A DNA stretch of 5,200 bases from Rhodothermales bacterium (GTDB lineage Bacteria > Bacteroidota > Rhodothermia > Rhodothermales > UBA10348), in the NCBI GenBank assembly GCA_013003255.1, contig JABDJZ010000532.1, positions 1-5,200 of the forward strand. The letters run 5' to 3'. The translations under genes were made by a program, and so were the position numbers. Positions 1 through 4,172 of this stretch are shown one piece after another (position 1 is the stretch's first letter; each line of letters starts with the position of its first letter). The notes below the pieces were generated by a model that had not been told where the DNA came from, searched no databases, and was given only the letters and a program-made list of their open reading frames with translations.

Positions 1-511
1 CAGCGGCATCCTCAACCTTGTCAGCCACGGCTTCCGCGGCGTCCTTGGCCGATGCGACTGCCGAAGCAACAGCGCCCTTGCCCTTGCCGCTACCGGAGCG
101 ACCACGACGGGTGCGACGCTTGCTACCACTGCCAGCGCTTGAACCGCCGGACTCGTTGTAGTCAACCAGCTCGATCACTGCCATCTGCGCACTGTCGCCT
201 TCGCGACGGCCGAGCTTGACAATGCGGCAGTATCCACCGGGACGGTCCGCAATCTTGCCGGCAATCTCCGTGAAGAGCTCCGTGACCGCGTACTTGTCCT
301 GAAGGTGGCGGAAAACCTGACGACGGTTGTGCGTCGTATCGGCCTTCGAACGAGTCAGAAGCGGCTCCACGTACGTCCGAAGAGCCTTGGCCTTCGGCAG
401 CGTGGTAGTGATTCGCTTGTGCGTAATGAGCGCCGTCGACATTGCCGCCAGCGTTGCCTTCCGGTGGGAGCTGGTGCGCCCAAGCTTGGCAATTTTATTC
501 TGATGTCTCAT
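1..511 (-). CDS. rplQ: 50S ribosomal protein bL17 (3' end beyond window)
   Basis: This is a large-subunit ribosomal protein that sits near the peptide exit side of the ribosome. Translation from the ATG at 511 gives 170 residues with no stop before the window edge, so the gene is cut off at its 3' end. The N-terminus MRHQNKIAKLGRTSSHRKA is the bL17 signature, followed by LITHKRITTTLPKAKALR (residues 28-45) and the core-closing YCRIVKLGRREGDSAQMA (94-111) and AVIELV (111-116). The family core ends near residue 120. Here at least 50 more residues follow: a Gly/Ser-rich stretch, a basic patch (KRRTRRGR, 131-138), a GSGKGKG linker, then an Ala-rich acidic segment likely to be helical (about 147-170). 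The gene is last in the visible alpha operon, 41 bases after rpoA, the usual position. Identity is certain; the true C-terminus is not visible. Confidence 0.97.
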   Translation of the reverse strand, partial: MRHQNKIAKLGRTSSHRKATLAAMSTALITHKRITTTLPKAKALRTYVEPLLTRSKADTTHNRRQVFRHLQDKYAVTELFTEIAGKIADRPGGYCRIVKLGRREGDSAQMAVIELVDYNESGGSSAGSGSKRRTRRGRSGSGKGKGAVASAVASAKDAAEAVADKVEDAA

Positions 512-525
512 GATCTACCCGATCA
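511..525 (-). promoter_or_regulatory. Small hairpin at the rplQ start codon
   Basis: On the coding strand TGATC (525-521) and GATCA (515-511) form a 5-bp stem around a GGGTA loop (520-516). The last stem base is the A of the rplQ ATG. No clear Shine-Dalgarno sequence precedes this start, and the purine-rich loop sits where one would be. The complementarity is directly visible. A role in controlling bL17 translation is only a guess, because five base pairs can arise by chance. Confidence 0.25.
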
Positions 526-552
526 ACTCTTGGTACCCGCCCGGGGCGTGTA

Positions 553-1536
553 CTAGTTCTTTACTGACTCGAGGTACTTGTCGACGTCCAGACCGAAGTG
601 CAGATTGCGCTCTTCGAGCACCTGCATCAGCTCCTGGAGCGATTTCCGACCGAAGTTTCTGAACTTCAGCATCTCGGACTCTTCCCGACGAACCAGGTCA
701 CCAATGGTCTTGATGTTCGCGGCCTTCAGGCAGTTGTGTGCGCGGACCGACAGGTCCAGTTCATCAACAGACTGGCTCAGCAGCTCGCGGACACGAGCGA
801 CTTCAGCATCGACCTCCTTCTCCTGCTCGGTGGGCTGCGGCTCGGCATCCATCTTGATGAACATGTTCACGTGATCCCGGAGGATCGACGCGGCGCGCTC
901 AAGCGCATCCTCAGGCTGGATGGATCCGTCCGTATTCACTTCAAGCGCCAGGCGCTCATAGTCAATCTTCTCCCCGACGCGAGTCTGAGTGATGTTGTAG
1001 CGGACGTTCTCGATGGGCGTGAAGATGGCGTCCACGGCAACAACCCCGATGGGGTCATCCGGGCGCTTGTTCTCACCGGCGGGGACGTATCCGCGACCAA
1101 CACCGATACGCAGCTCAATCGACAGATTGGTGTCTTCGGACAGCGTAGCGAGGTGGTGCTCGGGGTTCAGGATCTCGAACTCACTGGTGGCCTTGGCGAT
1201 GTCGCCGGCCGTCCACGTGCCCGGGCCCTTGACCACGAGGTGGATATTGCCGTCCGTAGGCTCTTCTGCCTTGAAACGGACGCCCTTGAGATTCAGGATG
1301 ATGTCAGCAACGTCTTCGGTGACGCCTTCGATCATCGAGAACTCGTGCTGGACGCCGTCTACCCGAAGGGCCGTGATGGCGATGCCCTCGAGGGACGACA
1401 GCAGAACACGCCGAAGCGCGTTACCGATCGTCACGCCGTAGCCACGCTCAAGCGGCTGGATGACGAATCGTCCGTAGGTATCTGTTGCTTCCTCTACTTC
1501 GACGCCTTCGGGCATCTGGAGTGAGTATGTACTCAT
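553..1536 (-). CDS. rpoA: DNA-directed RNA polymerase subunit alpha
   Basis: The alpha subunit dimerises to start assembly of core RNA polymerase and contacts upstream promoter DNA and activators. The protein is 327 residues, normal for the family. The N-terminal domain (about 1-230) carries IGNALRRVLLSSLEG (37-51), the conserved dimerisation and beta-binding segment. An acidic Glu-rich linker (about 231-258) leads to the C-terminal domain (about 259-320). That domain contains SVRAHNCLKAANIKTIGDLV, with Arg265, Asn268, Lys271, Gly296, Lys298 and Ser299 at the same numbers as the UP-element-contacting residues of the E. coli protein, so DNA binding by the CTD should be intact. The ATG at 1536 gives MSTYSLQMPEGVEVEE, a typical Bacteroidota-like beginning, with no clear Shine-Dalgarno sequence upstream. 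The stop is TAG. It lies 73 bases after rpsD and 41 before rplQ, in the standard alpha-operon order. Confidence 0.99.
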   Translation of the reverse strand: MSTYSLQMPEGVEVEEATDTYGRFVIQPLERGYGVTIGNALRRVLLSSLEGIAITALRVDGVQHEFSMIEGVTEDVADIILNLKGVRFKAEEPTDGNIHLVVKGPGTWTAGDIAKATSEFEILNPEHHLATLSEDTNLSIELRIGVGRGYVPAGENKRPDDPIGVVAVDAIFTPIENVRYNITQTRVGEKIDYERLALEVNTDGSIQPEDALERAASILRDHVNMFIKMDAEPQPTEQEKEVDAEVARVRELLSQSVDELDLSVRAHNCLKAANIKTIGDLVRREESEMLKFRNFGRKSLQELMQVLEERNLHFGLDVDKYLESVKN

Positions 1537-1564
1537 ATCAGCTCGTTGTATGCGTTCTGAACGG

Positions 1565-1585
1565 GCCCGGATCTGGCCTCCGGGC
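1565..1585 (-). promoter_or_regulatory. Inverted repeat in the rpsD-rpoA spacer
   Basis: On the transcribed-sense strand GCCCGGA (1585-1579) and TCCGGGC (1571-1565) form a perfect 7-bp GC-rich stem with a 7-base loop. It lies inside the 73-base gap between rpsD and rpoA. There is no run of T after the stem on either strand, so it does not look like an intrinsic terminator. It could be an mRNA processing or stability element, or a site that tunes rpoA relative to the ribosomal genes. The pairing is seen; the function is inferred. Confidence 0.4.
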
Positions 1586-1609
1586 GCTCAGCCAAAAACC
1601 GTGGACGGA

Positions 1610-2212
1610 CTACTTGGAGTACAGCTCGACAATGAGCTGTTCCTTGATGTTCTCCGGGATGTCCTCGCGATTGGGATAGTCCAGGAACTTGCCGGTCAGC
1701 TGATTGCGATCAACCTCCAACCAGGGGAAGGACCGACGGGTCTTCTGAACGGCATCCCGAACCACGACGAGGTTCCGGCTCTTGGGACGAAGTGCAATGA
1801 CATCTCCGGAGCGCATGAGCGCAGAGGGGATGTTCAGCAGCGTCCCATTCACGGTAATGTGACCATGGGTGACCAGCTGTCTGGCCTGTCGGCGCGTCCG
1901 GGCGAAGCCCAAACGGAAGACGGTGTTGTCCAGTCTTGCCTCGAGGAAGCAGAGCAGGTTCTCACCGGTCACGCCCTTCTTGCGGGCGGCCTTCTCGAAC
2001 AGCTTGCGGAATTGCTTCTCCAGCAGGCCGTACGTGTACTTGGCTTTCTGCTTCTCCTTAAGCTGGATGGCGTACTCGCTCTCTTTCGGTCGCCTACCCC
2101 GTCCATGCTGTCCTGGGGGGTTGGGCTTGCGCTCTAGCGCCTTGCTGGGGCCGAAGATCGGCTCCTTGAAGCGGCGCGCAATCTTCTGCTTTGGGCCTCT
2201 ATATCGGGCCAT
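1610..2212 (-). CDS. rpsD: 30S ribosomal protein uS4
   Basis: uS4 is a primary 16S rRNA-binding protein that nucleates 30S assembly, shapes the mRNA entry channel and affects decoding accuracy. In some bacteria it also represses its own operon. The product is 200 residues, typical length. It starts MARYRGPKQKIARRF and has PNPPGQHGRGRRPKESEY at 30-47. The S4 RNA-binding fold spans about 93-150, including RLDNTVFRLGFARTRRQA (93-110) and HGHITVNG (116-123). The zinc-binding cysteines of the C+ form are missing: positions 9 and 12 are Gln and Ala, and the only cysteine is Cys88. This is therefore a zinc-independent uS4. The ATG at 2212 is preceded by a weak AGGA about 8-11 bases upstream. Neighbours are rpsK (98 bases before) and rpoA (73 bases after). 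The stop is TAG. Confidence 0.99.
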   Translation of the reverse strand: MARYRGPKQKIARRFKEPIFGPSKALERKPNPPGQHGRGRRPKESEYAIQLKEKQKAKYTYGLLEKQFRKLFEKAARKKGVTGENLLCFLEARLDNTVFRLGFARTRRQARQLVTHGHITVNGTLLNIPSALMRSGDVIALRPKSRNLVVVRDAVQKTRRSFPWLEVDRNQLTGKFLDYPNREDIPENIKEQLIVELYSK

Positions 2213-2227
2213 ATGGTTTTCCTATCT

Positions 2228-2247
2228 CGTTTGGATGGTTACAAACG
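2228..2247 (-). promoter_or_regulatory. Hairpin in the rpsD leader
   Basis: In the coding sense CGTTTG (2247-2242) pairs with CAAACG (2233-2228), a perfect 6-bp stem with an 8-base loop. It ends 15 bases before the rpsD start codon. The 98-base rpsK-rpsD spacer is the longest in the window and also has two 4-bp GC-rich inverted repeats: CCGC/GCGG at 2262-2273 with a 4-base loop, and GGGC/GCCC at 2290-2301. There is no T-tract, so it is not a terminator. A structured leader just before rpsD could be a site for uS4 autoregulation, which is known at a different position (upstream of rpsM) in E. coli. That role is speculative here. Confidence 0.35.
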
Positions 2248-2310
2248 TACGGGGCCACCCGCCGCATAAGCGGTAGACCTCGCGTAACCGGGCTTCTGCC
2301 CATCGCTGCG

Positions 2311-2709
2311 TCAGACGCGGCGACGTTTGGGCGGCCGGCAGCCGTTGTGTGGGATCGGTGTTTGATCTCGAATGGTGGCAATCTCCAGTCCGACGGAAGA
2401 AAGCGCGCGGATAGCCGACTCACGGCCGGATCCTGGTCCCTTGACGTAGACCTCGACCCGACGAAGGCCGAGATCGTATGCTTCCTTACCGGCAGCGCTG
2501 GCAGCTACCTGGGCGGCGTAGGGCGTGTTCTTCCGGCTTCCCCGGAATCCCATCTTCCCTGAGCTGGCCCACGAGATCGTGTTGCCGTACTGGTCGGTGA
2601 CCGTAATCAGGACGTTGTTGAACGTGGCACGGATGTGCGCCTGACCGTTCGACTCGACGACTACGTTCTTCTTCCTGGTACGACTACCGCTCCGCTGTCT
2701 CTTAGCCAT
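2311..2709 (-). CDS. rpsK: 30S ribosomal protein uS11
   Basis: uS11 is a platform protein of the small subunit, placed near the Shine-Dalgarno/anti-Shine-Dalgarno helix and the E site. The product is 132 residues, a normal length. A basic N-terminal tail (1-14) leads to HIRATFNNVLITVTDQYGN (25-43), then SWASSGKMGFRGSRKNTPYA (46-65), AAQVAASAAGKEA (65-77) and the C-terminal signature PIPHNGCRPPKRRRV (118-132). The Asn-Gly pair at 122-123 corresponds to the site that becomes isoaspartate in E. coli S11. The start is the ATG at 2709, with no recognisable Shine-Dalgarno sequence just upstream, and the stop is TGA. It sits 68 bases after rpsM and 98 before rpsD. uS11, uS13 and uS4 are standard alpha-operon partners. 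Confidence 0.99.
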   Translation of the reverse strand: MAKRQRSGSRTRKKNVVVESNGQAHIRATFNNVLITVTDQYGNTISWASSGKMGFRGSRKNTPYAAQVAASAAGKEAYDLGLRRVEVYVKGPGSGRESAIRALSSVGLEIATIRDQTPIPHNGCRPPKRRRV

Positions 2710-2744
2710 GTGCTGTTATGCGGTAATTGATTCGAAAGTGGCGT

Positions 2745-2766
2745 GCGGTCTGCCGAGGCATCCCGC
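2745..2766 (-). other. Imperfect inverted repeat in the rpsM-rpsK spacer
   Basis: In the coding sense GCGG (2766-2763) could pair with CCGC (2748-2745), and the enclosed TGCCTCGGCA can form a short inner stem with a CTCG loop. The structure is interrupted and no T-tract follows, so it is not a terminator. It is recorded only because this 68-base gap is otherwise empty of recognisable signals. Confidence 0.2.
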
Positions 2767-2777
2767 CAACCACAGCG

Positions 2778-3158
2778 TTACTTGCGAGGAGCTGCCTTCT
2801 TACCGGCAACCGTCTTTTTGCGACCCTTGCGGGTACGCGCGTTGGTCTGCGTGCGCTGTCCACGGACGGGAAGTCCGCGACGGTGACGAAGACCGCGATA
2901 GCAACCGATATCCATCAGTCGCTTGATACTGAGTTGCACCTCGGTGCGGAGCTGACCTTCCACCGGGTACTCGTCCTCAATGATCTGACGCACCTGGCGC
3001 GTCTGCTCATCGGTCCAAGAACCGGGTTGGGCATTGGGGTCCAGCCCCACGCGCTCGCAGATCTCGATAGCCCGCGAACGGCCAATGCCGAAAATGGAAG
3101 TCAGTGCGATTTCCGCACGCTTGTTGGGTGGTACGTCGACCCCTGAAATTCGTGGCAT
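2778..3158 (-). CDS. rpsM: 30S ribosomal protein uS13
   Basis: uS13 sits on the head of the 30S subunit, forms the intersubunit bridge to uL5, and its C-terminal tail touches the P-site tRNA. The product is 126 residues. It opens with MPRISGVDVPPNKRAEIALT, has the helical body with IFGIGRSRA (22-30), the turn DIGCYRGLRHRRGLPVRGQR (83-102), and the diagnostic TQTNARTRKGRKK (103-115). A Lys/Arg-rich tail (about 111-126) follows, as expected for RNA contact. The ATG at 3158 lies only 3 bases after the rpmJ stop, so the two genes are almost certainly translated from one message. The TAGGAC across the rpmJ stop gives a weak AGG before this start. The stop is TAA. Confidence 0.99.
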   Translation of the reverse strand: MPRISGVDVPPNKRAEIALTSIFGIGRSRAIEICERVGLDPNAQPGSWTDEQTRQVRQIIEDEYPVEGQLRTEVQLSIKRLMDIGCYRGLRHRRGLPVRGQRTQTNARTRKGRKKTVAGKKAAPRK

Positions 3159-3161
3159 GTC

Positions 3162-3278
3162 CTAACCCTGACGCTGCTTGTGCTTGGGGTTCTTCTTGTT
3201 AATGATGTAGACGCGCCCTTTCCGACGGACGATCTTGTCGTCGGCGCTGCGCTTCTTCACACTTGCTCGGACTTTCAT
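3162..3278 (-). CDS. rpmJ: 50S ribosomal protein bL36, cysteine-free form
   Basis: This is the smallest ribosomal protein, bound to 23S rRNA in the large subunit. Translating the minus strand from the ATG at 3278 gives 38 residues and a TAG stop. It begins MKVRASVKKRSADDKIVRRK and ends VYIINKKNPKHKQRQG, an unmistakable bL36. In zinc-binding bL36 the ligands are Cys11, Cys14, Cys27 and a His near position 32. Here the three cysteine positions are Ser11, Asp14 and Asn27, while His33 remains, so this copy should not bind zinc. The KKNP segment has one extra residue compared with the 37-residue C+ form, which matches my memory of Bacteroidota sequences. It stands 29 bases after map and 3 bases before rpsM, its usual place except that infA is not beside it. 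It is too short for many gene finders. Confidence 0.97.
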   Translation of the reverse strand: MKVRASVKKRSADDKIVRRKGRVYIINKKNPKHKQRQG

Positions 3279-3306
3279 GGCGCCCAGAAAATTTGGTGCA
3301 GAACAG

Positions 3307-3312
3307 ATTATA
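3307..3312 (-). promoter_or_regulatory. Candidate -10 element TATAAT before rpmJ
   Basis: On the minus strand TATAAT spans 3312 to 3307, overlapping the map stop codon and lying 28 bases before the rpmJ ATG. It is a perfect sigma70-type -10 hexamer in a GC-rich setting. No good TTGACA-like -35 is visible 16-18 bases upstream, and the Bacteroidota-type -7 pattern TAnnTTTG is matched poorly. It could start an internal alpha-operon transcript beginning at rpmJ, or be chance. Confidence 0.22.
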
Positions 3313-4165
3313 CAGGATGATTTGCGATTGGTTCGCGCCTCTCCGTTGAGGTTGTGTGCGGTTTGGGCTCCTGATAGGGTGCCGAACCGAGCACGTCCTC
3401 GATGTACTTGAACGTGGTGAGTACGTCAGTGCCTCCCTTTCGGATGGCTACCATGTGCTCGTAGTGGGCGGATGGCGTTCCGTCCGCAGCGCGGATGGTC
3501 CACCCGTCCGAGCCCGTAATCACCCGGTCTGTACCGAGGTTGATCATGGGCTCAATACAGATTACGAGACCGTCCTTCATCTTCCGTCCGCTTCCGGCGC
3601 GACCAAAGTTGGGGACGGACGGCTCCTCGTGCAGGCTTCGGCCGATGCCGTGCCCTACCAGATCCCTGACCACGCCGAAGCCGTCTGCTTCACAGTGGGA
3701 CTGCACGGCGTGACCTATGTCACCGATCCGATTTCCGATGCGTGCGGCCTCAACACCCTTCAGCAGGGCCTCGTAGGTGGAGACGCACAGCTTTCTGTTC
3801 TCTTCGGAGAGTGTCCCCACCGCAAAGGTGAAGGCGCTGTCTCCATAGAAGCCGTCCAGTACGACGCCGCAGTCGCAAGAGACCAGGTCTCCGTCCTCAA
3901 GCGGGCGATCGTCCGGGATGCCGTGCACCACCTGATCATTGACCGATGTGCAGAGCGTGGCAGGAAAGACGTTGCGGCCCACCCGGTATCCCTTGAAGGC
4001 GGGCTCGGCGCCGTGAGCTCTCACGAAAGCTTCCGCTACCCGGTCAAGCTCAAGCGTGGTCACCCCAACCGCCACGTGACGGGCCACCTCAGCCAGCGTA
4101 CGACCTACCAGGTCACCCGCTGCCCGAAGGCCTTCGATCTCACGTGCGTTTTTGTGGCGAACCAT
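3308..4165 (-). CDS. map: Methionine aminopeptidase, type I
   Basis: Map is a cytosolic dimetal enzyme that removes the initiator methionine from new proteins when the second residue is small. The 285-residue product has the pita-bread fold motifs and all five metal ligands: Asp98 (SCDCG), Asp109 (FYGDSAF), His172 (LVGHGIGRSLHE), Glu205 (VICIEPMINLG) and Glu236 (HYEHMVAI). His81 (VVHGIPDD) and His179 match the conserved substrate-pocket histidines. There is no N-terminal zinc-finger or linker extension, so this is a type Ia enzyme. The ATG at 4165 puts EIEGLRAAGDLVGRTL at residues 9-24, as in relatives, and lies 7 bases after the secY stop. About 25 polar residues (261-285, rich in Pro, Thr, Glu and Arg) extend past the catalytic core and show no known domain. 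The stop is TAA. Placement directly after secY is common in bacteria. Confidence 0.98.
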   Translation of the reverse strand: MVRHKNAREIEGLRAAGDLVGRTLAEVARHVAVGVTTLELDRVAEAFVRAHGAEPAFKGYRVGRNVFPATLCTSVNDQVVHGIPDDRPLEDGDLVSCDCGVVLDGFYGDSAFTFAVGTLSEENRKLCVSTYEALLKGVEAARIGNRIGDIGHAVQSHCEADGFGVVRDLVGHGIGRSLHEEPSVPNFGRAGSGRKMKDGLVICIEPMINLGTDRVITGSDGWTIRAADGTPSAHYEHMVAIRKGGTDVLTTFKYIEDVLGSAPYQEPKPHTTSTERREPIANHPV

Positions 4166-4172
4166 CAGATTG

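Noticed and set aside
305..556. An 83-codon plus-strand frame overlapping rplQ and the rpoA-rplQ spacer
   Set aside because: Its Arg-rich composition is what the complement of rplQ codons gives. rplQ on the other strand is unmistakable.
598..1524. A 308-codon open frame on the plus strand opposite rpoA
   Set aside because: It is entirely antisense to a complete, motif-rich rpoA. Its translation shows no recognisable domain, and long antisense frames are expected opposite GC-rich genes with strong codon bias.
1565..1585. Intrinsic terminator between rpsD and rpoA
   Set aside because: The stem is good but no T-run follows it on either strand.
1550..2137. A 195-codon open frame on the plus strand opposite rpsD
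   Set aside because: It is the complement of the conserved uS4 gene, with no sign of independent coding.
2727..3146. A 139-codon open frame on the plus strand opposite rpsM
   Set aside because: It is a shadow of the uS13 gene; no plausible function or ribosome binding site.
3308..3385. Remnant of infA fused to the end of map
   Set aside because: The tail residues do not resemble IF1 in any part; no RNA-binding OB-fold pattern is visible.
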